The notes under the pieces: generated by a model | What the model saw: only the letters and a program-made list of their open reading frames with translations | What the model was told of the DNA's origin: nothing | Database searches by the model: none | In this document: positions 1 through 9,129 of the stretch, piece after piece | How the letters are laid out: every line of letters starts with the position of its first letter | Position numbering within the stretch: position 1 is the stretch's first letter | From: Natranaerobius trueperi | GTDB lineage: Bacteria > Bacillota > Natranaerobiia > Natranaerobiales > Natranaerobiaceae | DNA: 64,000 nt | Assembly: GCF_002216005.1 (NCBI RefSeq) | Contig: NZ_NIQC01000005.1 | Span: 47,349 to 111,348 of the forward strand | Reading direction: 5' to 3' | Position numbers and translations under genes: made by a program

Positions 1-1896
1 GTGGAACAATCACCTTCTGGGTATGTGTTAGTTCCTACACATGAAGATGGTTCACCTATGAAGGAAAAAGAATTTTTAAACCTCTCTAAAGAGGATAAGA
101 AAGTTATTCAAAAAAATCAACAATTGCTTGATAGAGAATTAAAAAACTTAAGAAAAAAACTAAGAAATTTAGAAAAAGAAGCTATAGATAAAATAACTCA
201 GTTAGAAGAACAAATAATCCTATTTGCGGTAGATTACTTGTTTCAAGATTTAATTAAAGAGTATAAAGACCATGAAAATGTTATAGCCTATTTAGAACAG
301 ATGAAAAAAGATATAATTAAAAATTTTGAAAATTTCAGAAGTGATGAAGAGAATAGCAAAAAACAATTTCAAACTAACCTCTACCCTTGGTCCCAAGACC
401 CTAATTTTAAAAAATATGAGGTTAATGTAATTGTAGATAACTCAAAACTAGAAGGTGCCCCTGTAGTGATTGAAATGAACCCTTCATACCAAAAAATTTT
501 TGGTAGAATAGAAAAAGAAAATCAATATGGTACATTATATACAGATTTCACTATGATTAAAGGTGGTTCATTACACCAAGCAAATGGTGGTTATTTTGTC
601 GTATCTATAGAGGACCTTCTTAAAGATCCACTGACTTGGGATAGTTTAAAACGAGTAATTAAAAACCAAGAGTTAGAAATTGAAGAAGCTGCTGAACGTT
701 TTAATTTAATTTCTACAAAAACCCTTAGACCAGAAGCAGTCCCTATAAATATAAAAATAATTTTGATAGGACCACCACATTTATATTATCTTCTCTATCA
801 AATAGATAGTGATTTTCACGAGTTATTTAAAGTAAAAGCAGAATTTGCTTCAACAATGAAAAGAAACTCTCAAAATATCAGAAAATATATTACTTTTGCA
901 AGTAACTTTTGCTCTAAAGAAAAACTCCTACCTCTTACTTTTAGTGCCTTAAGTAAAGTGATTGAATATGGTTCAAGACTTGCTGAAGATCAAACCAAAT
1001 TATCTACACGGTTTTCAGAGATAGCCGATATTATCAGGGAAGCATGTTATTATGGTTATCAGGATAATACTAGCCAAATATTAGATAAACACATCAACCA
1101 GGCCATACAAGCAAAAGTATATCGTTCAAACATGATCCAAGAACAGATCCAAGAATTAATAGAACGTGACATTTTATTTATCAATACGAAAGGGCGTAAG
1201 ATAGGTCAGATAAATGCTCTATCTGTATCAAAGATTGGAGGCTTTTCATTTGGTAGACCTACTCGTATCACATGTAGTGTTGGTTTAGGGCATAAGGGTA
1301 TTATAGATATTGAAAGAGAATCAAAACTTGGTGGACGTATTCATAGTAAAGGTGTAATGATTTTATCAGGATACTTAACTTCTCATTATGCAAATAAAAC
1401 ACCTATCTCACTTTCTGCTAGACTAGTATTTGAACAAAGTTATCAAGAAATAGAGGGTGATAGTGCTTCAGGAGCAGAATTATGTGCATTATTATCAGCT
1501 ATATCTAATTCCCCTATCAGACAAGATATAGCTATTACTGGTGCTATTGACCAAAATGGAACAATTCAAGCTGTAGGAGGTATTAACGAAAAGATTGAAA
1601 GTTTTTATGAAGTATGCAAAATGAAAGGACTATCAAATAATCAAGGTGTAATTATTCCAAAAAGGAATATACCAAACTTAATGTTAAATGAAGAGGTTGT
1701 AGAGGCCATTAAATATGGAAAGTTTAATATATACGCGATTGACGATATCAACGAGGCAATGGAAATTTTAACTGGAGTTTATTCAGGTACAAAAAAAGAA
1801 GATGGTAGTTTTGAAAAAGGAAGTATAAATGAAAAGGTATATAATTCACTTATATCTTTTGCCAAAAAGAGTGGAGTGTTTAAAGATGGGCTTTAA
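1..1896 (+). CDS. Lon-related (LonB-like) ATP-dependent protease, 5' end outside window
   Basis: This is the C-terminal part of a Lon-family protease of the LonB-like, non-classical type, an AAA+ machine that unfolds and degrades proteins. The first codon in the window is GTG with no visible ribosome binding site, and family members are usually nearer 800 residues, so the start probably lies upstream. Residues about 30-75 look coiled-coil, and the middle is the AAA/Lon-insertion region. The C-terminal protease domain carries the Ser-Lys dyad: Ser488 in EGDSASGAEL and Lys531 in GGINEKIE, 43 residues apart as in archaeal LonB. The next gene is convergent. Confidence 0.85.
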   Translation: MEQSPSGYVLVPTHEDGSPMKEKEFLNLSKEDKKVIQKNQQLLDRELKNLRKKLRNLEKEAIDKITQLEEQIILFAVDYLFQDLIKEYKDHENVIAYLEQMKKDIIKNFENFRSDEENSKKQFQTNLYPWSQDPNFKKYEVNVIVDNSKLEGAPVVIEMNPSYQKIFGRIEKENQYGTLYTDFTMIKGGSLHQANGGYFVVSIEDLLKDPLTWDSLKRVIKNQELEIEEAAERFNLISTKTLRPEAVPINIKIILIGPPHLYYLLYQIDSDFHELFKVKAEFASTMKRNSQNIRKYITFASNFCSKEKLLPLTFSALSKVIEYGSRLAEDQTKLSTRFSEIADIIREACYYGYQDNTSQILDKHINQAIQAKVYRSNMIQEQIQELIERDILFINTKGRKIGQINALSVSKIGGFSFGRPTRITCSVGLGHKGIIDIERESKLGGRIHSKGVMILSGYLTSHYANKTPISLSARLVFEQSYQEIEGDSASGAELCALLSAISNSPIRQDIAITGAIDQNGTIQAVGGINEKIESFYEVCKMKGLSNNQGVIIPKRNIPNLMLNEEVVEAIKYGKFNIYAIDDINEAMEILTGVYSGTKKEDGSFEKGSINEKVYNSLISFAKKSGVFKDGL

Positions 1897-1907
1897 ACAG
1901 CCCATCT
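1884..1907. terminator. Short hairpin between convergent lon-like gene and brnQ
   Basis: AGATGGGCT (1884-1892) pairs with AGCCCATCT (1899-1907). It overlaps the protease stop codon and lies between two convergent genes. No long T run follows on either strand, so terminator strength is uncertain. Confidence 0.4.
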
Positions 1908-1912
1908 ATTCA

Positions 1913-3203
1913 TTAAGCTACCTCTGATTTCTTTAATATAGAAGCTAATATAGCACAAATTATAGCTGGTGCGATCCAAGGCATTCCATATTCAGATAAT
2001 GGTAAATATGATAATAACATCTCTATTGTTTCTGGGTTAATATCTAATGTTCTAAGACCATCTAATAAACCAATCAAGAAAGTAGCTAATACTGCGCCTT
2101 TATAAGCGGTTTTATTCTTAATATATTTATCAAATAAGGACATAATAACTAAAACTATAGCTGTCGGGTAAATAGTTATTAAAATTGGTGCAGCGATATT
2201 TACAATAGATTCAACTCCTACGTTTGCAAAAAATAAACTGAACAATACTGTAGCAATTGCTATATGCTGATATTTCAACTTATCTTTTGAAAGATCATTA
2301 AAATACTTACCAACAGTAGTTGTAAGACCTATGGAAGTTGTAAGACAAGCTAAAAATACACTCATACCTAGTGCAGCAGTACCTATGTTACCTAACAGTC
2401 CATCACTTATTCCAATTAACAATTCTGTTCTATGAAGTCCAGGTTCAAAAACTGCACTAGCAGTTCCACCTAAATAGACAAGTCCCCCATAAATAAGACC
2501 AAGTCCACCAGCTGCTATTGCTCCAGCTTTAATAGTTAAAGATATTTGATCTGATACTGTTTCATAACCCCTTGCAACTAAGCTAGAAATTACTATACTT
2601 GCAAAAATTATAGACGCAAGAGCATCCATAGTCTGATACCCTTCAGTAAATCCAATTGTAAAAGTATTTTCAGCTCCTACTTCTTGTGGGGTTCCTAATG
2701 GCATAAAGATTCCAACAAGTATTATGACACCTAAAATAGTTACAAGTACTGGTGTTAAGTATTTACCAATCCGATCGATCACAGTAGACGGATTCAATGA
2801 AAAATATAATGTGATTCCAAAAAATACAACTGTTGTTATAATAGAGGTTGTGATAGTTTCTCCAAAAAAATGGAGCAACACCTAATTCATAAGCAGTAGC
2901 ACCAGTTCTTGGGATAGCAAGCATAGGACCAATTGTAAGAACAATTATTGTCCCAAAAATCTTCCCAAAATTATTACTAACATTTTTAGCTAAATGGTCA
3001 ACCGTCCCACCAGCTTTCGCTACAGCTATAATCCCTAGTAATGGTAGTCCAACTCCAGTTAATAAGAAACCGATCATAGCTGGTAACCATTCAGAACCAG
3101 AAGCATGTCCTAAGTAAGGTGGGAAAATCACATTACCTGCACCTAAAAACATAGCAAACAGAGCAAAACCAACAACAATTACATCAGTTACTTTTTTATT
3201 CAT
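1913..3203 (-). pseudogene. brnQ: BrnQ-type branched-chain amino acid:cation symporter, frameshifted
   Basis: The gene encodes a BrnQ/LIVCS-family carrier for uptake of leucine, isoleucine and valine with Na+ or H+. The start at 3203 is ATG behind an AGGAGGG site, and the N-terminus reads VGFALFAMFLGAGNVIFPP, typical of the family. The reading frame shifts within a run of seven A (2864-2870 on the + strand). Removing one base joins the N-terminal 110 or so residues (ending GVAPFF) to the C-terminal 320 (starting GETITTSII) and gives a normal carrier of about 430 residues with about 12 membrane segments. The rest is undamaged, so this may be a recent mutation, a phase-variable tract or a sequencing error. 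Confidence 0.8.
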
Positions 3204-3232
3204 CTTTACCCTCCTAAATTATTTTTTATTCC

Positions 3233-3256
3233 AAAAAGTGAAAAATATCACTTTTT
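3233..3256 (-). promoter_or_regulatory. Terminator-like hairpin in the brnQ leader
   Basis: AAAAAGTGA (3233-3241) pairs with TCACTTTTT (3248-3256). On the minus strand the hairpin lies about 30 bases before the brnQ start and is followed by a T run, so it could act as an attenuator. No T-box consensus was seen near it. Confidence 0.35.
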
Positions 3257-3397
3257 TCAGAAAATTCCCAAATGTTTTTGCAGAAAGGTATTTAATCTAT
3301 ATATCTAGTCTTGCACAAAGGATTTTTATTTCATCTTTATTTTATAAAAAAATCACTAAAAAATCAATTAGTAATTTTGTAGTTTTAACACTTAAGT

Positions 3398-3432
3398 AAA
3401 AAATCGCAATATATAAATAATTGCGATTTTTT
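3398..3432. terminator. Bidirectional-looking terminator
   Basis: A perfect 13-bp stem, AAAAAATCGCAAT (3398-3410) with its complement (3420-3432) and a 9-base loop, has A/T runs on both sides. On the minus strand it terminates the small gene that ends at 3437. Confidence 0.8.
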
Positions 3433-3436
3433 ATCA

Positions 3437-3757
3437 CTATTGGTTATTTTGTGGGTTTTCTACCTTTATATTTCCTCCCGCTTGTTGAATTTGTTCCATA
3501 ACCTCTCCTACATCTAATCCAGTTAGCTTTCCTAAGAATGGGATACTAACAATTAAACATATTCCATCTGGAGAACTAATTCTAAGTGGTCCTAGATCAA
3601 TCACCGCACCTGCTGGTATATAAATTCTAATTAAAGTACCAGGCTCTTTAGGGCATTTTTCTTCAGGTGGTTTCGGTCTCGGCGGTCTATAGTGAGGGTT
3701 TTCTTGATTAGTACTTTCTTCTTCTCTTTCAGGGTTTCTATAACGATATCTAGTCAC
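3437..3757 (-). CDS. Small proline-rich-linker protein, function unknown
   Basis: A protein of about 106 residues that I do not recognise. The first 40 residues are charged and proline-rich (RPPRPKPPEEK), followed by a compact hydrophobic domain containing LIRIYIPAGAVIDLGPL and LGKLTGLDVGEV. The start is best placed at GTG 3757, seven bases after AGAAGG, because the ATG two codons upstream sits directly on that site. It has no signal peptide or membrane segment and is monocistronic, ending at a strong terminator. A spore-coat or surface-associated role is conceivable from composition only. Confidence 0.65.
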   Translation of the reverse strand: MTRYRYRNPEREEESTNQENPHYRPPRPKPPEEKCPKEPGTLIRIYIPAGAVIDLGPLRISSPDGICLIVSIPFLGKLTGLDVGEVMEQIQQAGGNIKVENPQNNQ

Positions 3758-3926
3758 AAACATACCTTCTAATTATTGTTTTCTCCATACTATGTACTTT
3801 AGTTATGTCAGTGACCGCGACTTTACTTTTCAAGGTGATTACAAACAATTTAAAGTATCATTTAGTACAAATACGTTCAAAATAAAAAATGGGAACTAAT
3901 ATATCCTAAAAGTTAGGAGAGGTTTT

Positions 3927-5084
3927 ATGGACTTAATTTTAATAGGTGGTGGGACCCTATTATTTTTGCTCTTTATAATAAGTCATTTTTTTAGTAGGTT
4001 ACATTTACCAACTTTATTATCCTATATTTTATTAGGACTTATTTTAAGTAGGTTTATAGGTGAAAGTGAAACAGATGTTATTCATGATATAGCTCAAATA
4101 GGTATAGTTCTTTTATTTTTTCTATTAGGACTTAAGTTTTCATTAAATCATTTAATGAATATATCGAGAAGAATCTGGAAAGTTGGAATTTTAGACATTA
4201 TCTTTAACTTTGGTATAAGTTTTGGGATTGCGTATTTTATGGGATTTGGACTAATTGAAGCGCTAATTATCGGTGGGGTTTGTTATGCTACAAGTTCCTC
4301 TATTACAATTAAAGCTTTAGAAGAAACTGATAGAGAACATACTCCGGAAGCAGAATTCAAACTAGCATTATTGATTTTTGAAGATATTGCTGCACCTGTA
4401 ATGGTTTCAGTTTTAACAGCTTTAACTGTTCAAGGTCAGGTGCAATTAGATTCAATATTAATTATTTTAATAAAAGCAATTTTAATGACAGTAGTTTCTA
4501 TTTTAGTTGCCCGCTACTTCTTCAGTAGACTTGAGGTTTTTATTAAACGGTATTTAGAAACTGATTACATGCCGCTATTAATAATGTCTATTGTCTTTTT
4601 AGTTTCAGGAATTGCAGTCGTGTTAGACCTTTCTAAATTACTTGGGGCTTTTTTAGCAGGAGTCATGTTATCAGAAACTTTAACTGGAAAGGAATTAGAA
4701 GAAAAGATCTCGCCACTAAAGAATATACTTTTACCTTTTTTCTTCTTTTGGTTTGGTACTTCAATATCTTTTGAAGCAGGCTTAATTCTTCCATTTACAT
4801 TATTTGTGCTAGTTTTATGGAGTATTGTAAGTAAGTTCTTTATTGGTCTAGCTGGAGGTAGAATGTATGGATTATCGAGAAAAGGATCTTTAAGAGCTGG
4901 TCTTTCATTAACACAAAGAGGTGAATTTAGTGTAATTATAGCTAGTTTAGCAGAGCCAGCTGTTTTAACTTTTTCTGGTGTTTACATAATCATAACTGCC
5001 TTGATAGGATTATTATTTATGTTTAGGGCTCCGGGATTGTCTGAGAAGATACATAAATTTGTTAATAACAGAAAACTTATATGA
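3927..5084 (+). CDS. CPA2-family cation:proton antiporter (KefB-like membrane subunit)
   Basis: This 385-residue protein is the membrane domain of a monovalent cation:proton antiporter of the CPA2 (KefB/NapA-like) family, exchanging K+ or Na+ for H+ at the plasma membrane. It is hydrophobic throughout with about 12 predicted helices, including LLSYILLGLILSRFIG near the N-terminus and the conserved late segment SLTQRGEFSVIIASL. It lacks the cytoplasmic RCK domain that KefB carries in the same chain. That role is evidently taken by the TrkA-like gene starting 9 bases downstream, so the two form a split channel/antiporter plus regulator. The start is ATG after AGGAGAGG. Confidence 0.85.
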   Translation: MDLILIGGGTLLFLLFIISHFFSRLHLPTLLSYILLGLILSRFIGESETDVIHDIAQIGIVLLFFLLGLKFSLNHLMNISRRIWKVGILDIIFNFGISFGIAYFMGFGLIEALIIGGVCYATSSSITIKALEETDREHTPEAEFKLALLIFEDIAAPVMVSVLTALTVQGQVQLDSILIILIKAILMTVVSILVARYFFSRLEVFIKRYLETDYMPLLIMSIVFLVSGIAVVLDLSKLLGAFLAGVMLSETLTGKELEEKISPLKNILLPFFFFWFGTSISFEAGLILPFTLFVLVLWSIVSKFFIGLAGGRMYGLSRKGSLRAGLSLTQRGEFSVIIASLAEPAVLTFSGVYIIITALIGLLFMFRAPGLSEKIHKFVNNRKLI

Positions 5085-5093
5085 GGTGATTAC

Positions 5094-6437
5094 ATGTATG
5101 TTGTAATTATAGGTGGAAGCGAAGTTGGTCGAGTTTTTGCTGAGAGATTGATTAAGAAAAAACAAAAAGTTGTTATAATTGAAAAAGATAAAGAAAAAGC
5201 ACAAAAACTAAAAGAAAAATTAGATATTTTAGTAATAGAAGGTAATGGTACAAATTTAGAAGACTTAAAAAAAGCTAAAATAAAGGAAGCTGAGATGATT
5301 ATTTCTGTTACAGGTGATGATGCAGTTAATTTACTATCTTGTATGATTGCTAAAAATCTTGGTGTTTATGTAACGGTAGCTAGACTATTTAACCCTGAAA
5401 GTGTAGGAACAAGCGATACAAGGGGACTTTCAAAAAAAGATGTAGGTATTGATTATATAATAAATCCACAAAAAGCCATGGCACAAGAAATTGTGGAGCT
5501 TATACATTTCCCTCATGCAACTGATATTGAATTCTTTGCTGATGGGAAAGTTGCCATGTTAGGTTTATTCGCATCACAAGAAGGTGAACTAGTAAATAAA
5601 AAGTTAGAAGAGTGCTCTTTACCAGAAGGATGTAACCTTATCGGTATAAAAAAGCAAGGCGATCATTTTAAAATACCTAGTGATAATAATCAAATTTCTT
5701 CTGATAACATAGTTTATTTAGTTGGGGACATAGAAGCTATAAAAGATGCAAACTGGCAAATTTCTCATAAAGAGCTTAATAATAAACGAATTTTAATTCT
5801 TGGAGGTAAAATTACCGGCTATAATTTAGCAAAAAATTTGGAATCAAGGAAAGATCATAATTTTATGATTAAGATCATTGAAAAAGACTCTAATCGCAGT
5901 GAGTTTTTAAAAAGAAATTTAAAAAGTAGTATTGTATTAGAAGGTGAGTATTTTAATGAGGAAGAAATAGCTGAGGCTGATGTTGTTGTTACTGTGACAG
6001 GTGATGATAAAACAAATATAATCGCTTCAATTATGGCTAAAAGTAACGGGGTAGATACAATTTCAGAGATAGTTGATGTAAACTATGAATCAATTTTTGA
6101 TTCTGTTGGAATTGAAAGTACAGTTAACCCTCATCTAACAACGGCTTCTCAGATCATGCGTTTTACAAGAGAACAAGATATTGTTTCTTTAACGATATTA
6201 CGTCATGGTGAAGGAATAGCTACAGAATTATTACTACCCGAAAGTGCTCCTGTTGTAGGTAAAAAAATCTCTGAAATCAACTTACCCAAAGATATTCAAA
6301 TTGGTGTTATTGTTAGAGATGGAGAAATCTTTATCCCAGAAGATAAATCAACTTTAAAGACAAACGATAAATTAGTAATTTTCACTCCACCTAATAAAAC
6401 TAAACTATTTAATAAATATTTTCATAATAACGCATAA
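5094..6437 (+). CDS. trkA: TrkA-type potassium transport regulator with two RCK domains
   Basis: A 447-residue cytosolic regulator with two tandem Rossmann (RCK_N) plus RCK_C units. The first Rossmann fold opens at residues 2-12 (YVVIIGGSEVG), and the second near residue 230 (RILILGGKITG). Each is followed by an acidic residue typical of nucleotide binding (IIEKD in both). TrkA proteins bind NAD(H) or ATP and gate K+ transporters. Its partner here is most likely the antiporter ending 9 bases upstream, since no TrkH/KtrB gene is nearby. The start is ATG after GAGGTG. A strong terminator follows. Confidence 0.88.
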   Translation: MYVVIIGGSEVGRVFAERLIKKKQKVVIIEKDKEKAQKLKEKLDILVIEGNGTNLEDLKKAKIKEAEMIISVTGDDAVNLLSCMIAKNLGVYVTVARLFNPESVGTSDTRGLSKKDVGIDYIINPQKAMAQEIVELIHFPHATDIEFFADGKVAMLGLFASQEGELVNKKLEECSLPEGCNLIGIKKQGDHFKIPSDNNQISSDNIVYLVGDIEAIKDANWQISHKELNNKRILILGGKITGYNLAKNLESRKDHNFMIKIIEKDSNRSEFLKRNLKSSIVLEGEYFNEEEIAEADVVVTVTGDDKTNIIASIMAKSNGVDTISEIVDVNYESIFDSVGIESTVNPHLTTASQIMRFTREQDIVSLTILRHGEGIATELLLPESAPVVGKKISEINLPKDIQIGVIVRDGEIFIPEDKSTLKTNDKLVIFTPPNKTKLFNKYFHNNA

Positions 6438-6464
6438 AAAGTTCCTTTTGTTAGGAACTTTTTT
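6436..6464. terminator. Bidirectional terminator after trkA
   Basis: An 11-bp stem, AAAAAGTTCCT (6436-6446) with AGGAACTTTTT (6453-6463), has a T run on the + strand and an A run upstream. It serves trkA and the convergent membrane gene ending at 6466. Confidence 0.85.
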
Positions 6465-6465
6465 A

Positions 6466-6915
6466 TTAACGACTATTCCTTTTAAACTTAACTATCAGCC
6501 ATGTTGTTAATACCCCAAAGATAATATGTAAAATTAAATGAAATATATATTCCACACCGGTTACGGGGATAATATTAAATAACCCACTGTGTAATAATAT
6601 TCCAAATAAAACAACGTAAAATACTAAACCTATAATAAGCCCTTTAAAAAGATAATACTCACGTCCTGTAAAATAAATTACATACTCAATTCCAGCTCCT
6701 AGTACAGCAACTGCAGTTAAATGTGATACCAATCCAATTATGAAACCATACATATTAAAAACATTATTTTGAGAAAAATAAATTGAAGCTGCTATATCCC
6801 ATATCGGATAATTATTTACTCCAACGATAGTACCAAGATACTCAACTATATTTAATGGGACACTTACAATCAAAGCTACTAAAGGGCCTTTTACAAAAAA
6901 GTTGTTTTCTTTCAT
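6466..6915 (-). CDS. Four-helix membrane protein, YqhR-like in size; paralog of the gene near 22.3 kb
   Basis: A 149-residue protein with four predicted membrane helices and no enzymatic motif. It contains YFTGREYYLFKG (around residues 82-93) and a late HIIFG. Both patterns recur as FTFTGKDYSLVKG and HAAFG in the protein encoded at 22293-22805, so the two appear to be distant paralogs. The start is ATG after a GGTTGGGTG stretch, only a fair ribosome binding site. It is monocistronic and convergent with trkA. Function is unknown. Confidence 0.65.
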   Translation of the reverse strand: MKENNFFVKGPLVALIVSVPLNIVEYLGTIVGVNNYPIWDIAASIYFSQNNVFNMYGFIIGLVSHLTAVAVLGAGIEYVIYFTGREYYLFKGLIIGLVFYVVLFGILLHSGLFNIIPVTGVEYIFHLILHIIFGVLTTWLIVKFKRNSR

Positions 6916-7048
6916 TATAGCTCACCCAACCTTTTTTAAGTATTTTTATTTTTTGTTTTAAAAACTAAAATATACTTTTTTAGCACGTATAAAGCTTAGT
7001 GTAGTTTGTTAAAAATATTACACTAGATATCAGAAAGGAGATTTGCTT

Positions 7049-8035
7049 ATGAAAATTGGAATCCCTAAAGGTCTTTGGTATTATGAGTATTTTCCATTTT
7101 GGAAAGCATTTTTTCAAAATTTAGGCCATAAAGTCGTGGTCTCGAAATCAACTGATCCTTTAATTTTAGAAAAAGGTATTAACTTTTCTATAGGTGATGT
7201 TTGTCTACCTGTAAAGGTTTATTTAGGACATGTAATAAGTTTAGTAAATAAAGAAAATATAGATGCAATTTTCTCACCAAGATATGTAAGCACCGAAAAG
7301 AAAAAATACACTTGCCCTAAATTATTAGGGATTTCAGATATTATAAGTACTGGAATAAAAACACAAAAACAAATATTAACTTGTAATGTTGATACGAGTA
7401 AAAATAACTTTACCTATTTTAAAGAGCTTATTAAGTTAGGACAACAAATTGGAAATAATCCTATCTCAACAATAAACTCTTATCGTGAAGCACTTTCAAT
7501 GCAACATGAATATGAAACTCAGTTACTTGAGGGGTATACACCTGCACAAATTTTAAAAGAAACTAATACTTCTTTTAACGATTACGAACTTACTATAAGT
7601 GTTTTAGGTCACCCCTATAACGTTAATGATGAATATATAAATTTTAAAATCCAACATCTCCTTCAAAAAAACAATGTTAAAATATTAACTTCAGAAATGG
7701 TTTCAAAAGCTACAAAACAGCAATACCTTAATAAGATTACTGAAAAAAATCCTTTTTGGTGTTCAGGAGAAAAACTATTGGGTACAGCAATTAAACATAG
7801 TTATAAAAAAGATGTAGATGGAGTAATAATGCTCACATCATTTGGGTGTGGCCCTGATTCTTTAATATTTGAGCTAACTGAACGTGTGTTACGAAATAAA
7901 AAAGTACCAGTGTTAACATTAACTATTGATGAACATCAGGGTAAAGCTGGTTTTATCACAAGAATAGAAGCTTTTATTGATATGTTGAAAAGGAGGAAGA
8001 AATCAGTTGAAAATTACGTTTCCACACATGGGTAA
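7049..8035 (+). CDS. 2-hydroxyacyl-CoA dehydratase activase-related protein (COG3580/DUF2229 type)
   Basis: This 328-residue protein belongs to the family of proteins related to activators and subunits of 2-hydroxyacyl-CoA dehydratases and benzoyl-CoA reductases. Family marks are the N-terminal MKIGIPKGLWYYEYFPFW, the early cysteine in GDVCLPVKVYLGH, and the late FGCGPDS and TIDEHQGKAG segments. The start is ATG 7049, eight bases after AAAGGAG. The second gene of the pair begins 29 bases before this one ends, so the two are translationally coupled. The BadF/HgdC-type ATPase that normally accompanies these proteins is absent from the window. The biochemical role of this subfamily is not established. 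Confidence 0.8.
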   Translation: MKIGIPKGLWYYEYFPFWKAFFQNLGHKVVVSKSTDPLILEKGINFSIGDVCLPVKVYLGHVISLVNKENIDAIFSPRYVSTEKKKYTCPKLLGISDIISTGIKTQKQILTCNVDTSKNNFTYFKELIKLGQQIGNNPISTINSYREALSMQHEYETQLLEGYTPAQILKETNTSFNDYELTISVLGHPYNVNDEYINFKIQHLLQKNNVKILTSEMVSKATKQQYLNKITEKNPFWCSGEKLLGTAIKHSYKKDVDGVIMLTSFGCGPDSLIFELTERVLRNKKVPVLTLTIDEHQGKAGFITRIEAFIDMLKRRKKSVENYVSTHG

Positions 8036-9098
8036 CTTATCTTTAGCCTTAAATTCATTATTTAAATCATTAGGATTACAAACAATCTCTCCTCCTCCTA
8101 TTACTAAAAAAACAATGGATATAGGAACAAAGTATTCACCTGAATTTGCTTGTCTACCTTTAAAGATTAATATGGGAAACTATATAGAAGCATTAGAATT
8201 AGGAGCAGATACTATTATTATGCTTGGGGGACAAGGACCTTGTAGGTTTGGATATTATGCTCAAATTCAAAGAAGAATATTAACAGAGTTAGGATATAAT
8301 TTTGAAATGATAATAATAGAGTCTCCTGAAGATAATGCTCGGGAGTTAGCTTCACAATTAAAAAAAGTAGGTAATTATAATTCTTGGAAGCATGTTTTAA
8401 CTGCTTTGTATCTAACTTTTAATAAATTAAAAGTTATAGATGAATTAGATAAAAAAATGAATGAAGTTAGACCTACAACAGATAAGAAAGATCAACTTAA
8501 TAAGATATATAAAGACATTCAAAATGAAATTTTCCTAACTACTAGTAATAAAGAATTAAATGATATTTACAAAGAAATGAATTTTGAATTAAATAAACTT
8601 AAAAATAAGGAGATCGACCCAATAAAAATTGCCATTATAGGTGATATTTACATCATGACTGAACATCAAGTGAATATGAATATTGAGAAAAAATTAGGAG
8701 AACTAGGCGCTTATGTAGAAAGAACTATTTTTTTAAGTGATTGGATCTTAAATAAGGTTTTTCTCGAAAAATTTGGTGTAAATAGAAACAAACCTATATA
8801 TAAAGAATCACAGCCGTTCCTAAATAATTTTGTAGGAGGGCATGGTAGAGAATCAGTTGGGCAGGCTGTTCTAAAGGCAAAACATGGATTTGATGGTTTA
8901 GTCCATATGATGCCATTTACATGTACACCAGAAATAGTAGCTCAAAATATTTTACCTCATGTTAGTAACACTTATGATATATCACTTTTAACTATCATTA
9001 TTGATGAAAATACTGGTGAAGCTGGACTTGTAACTAGACTAGAAGCTTTTTACGATTTATTAGAAAGAAAACGAGAAAGTTCAAAAATCATCTCATGA
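8007..9098 (+). CDS. 2-hydroxyacyl-CoA dehydratase activase-related protein, second subunit (COG3581 type)
   Basis: This 363-residue partner of the preceding gene has family marks FACLPLKINMGNYIEAL, MLGGQGPCRFGYY, MPFTCTPEIVAQ and the terminal IIDENTGEAGLVTRLEAF. The cysteines in these motifs are candidates for iron-sulfur ligands. The start is TTG 8007, nine bases after AAGGAGGA, inside the end of the upstream gene. The two proteins share the IDE(H/N)xGxAG...TRxEAF ending, so they are probably homologous halves of one complex. In established systems such proteins work with an ATPase that drives electrons uphill into a dehydratase or reductase. The target enzyme here is unknown. Confidence 0.8.
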   Translation: MKITFPHMGNLSLALNSLFKSLGLQTISPPPITKKTMDIGTKYSPEFACLPLKINMGNYIEALELGADTIIMLGGQGPCRFGYYAQIQRRILTELGYNFEMIIIESPEDNARELASQLKKVGNYNSWKHVLTALYLTFNKLKVIDELDKKMNEVRPTTDKKDQLNKIYKDIQNEIFLTTSNKELNDIYKEMNFELNKLKNKEIDPIKIAIIGDIYIMTEHQVNMNIEKKLGELGAYVERTIFLSDWILNKVFLEKFGVNRNKPIYKESQPFLNNFVGGHGRESVGQAVLKAKHGFDGLVHMMPFTCTPEIVAQNILPHVSNTYDISLLTIIIDENTGEAGLVTRLEAFYDLLERKRESSKIIS

Positions 9099-9129
9099 TA
9101 AAAGAGCTCCAAAAAAGGAGCTCTTTTAT
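9098..9129. terminator. Bidirectional terminator between convergent genes
   Basis: A perfect 13-bp stem, ATAAAAGAGCTCC (9098-9110) with GGAGCTCTTTTAT (9117-9129), and a 6-A loop. It terminates the activase-related pair on + and the LysM gene on -. Confidence 0.85.

Noticed and set aside
3204..3397. T-box leader before brnQ
   Set aside because: No T-box consensus (UGGNACCGCG) is present; only one short terminator-like hairpin is seen.
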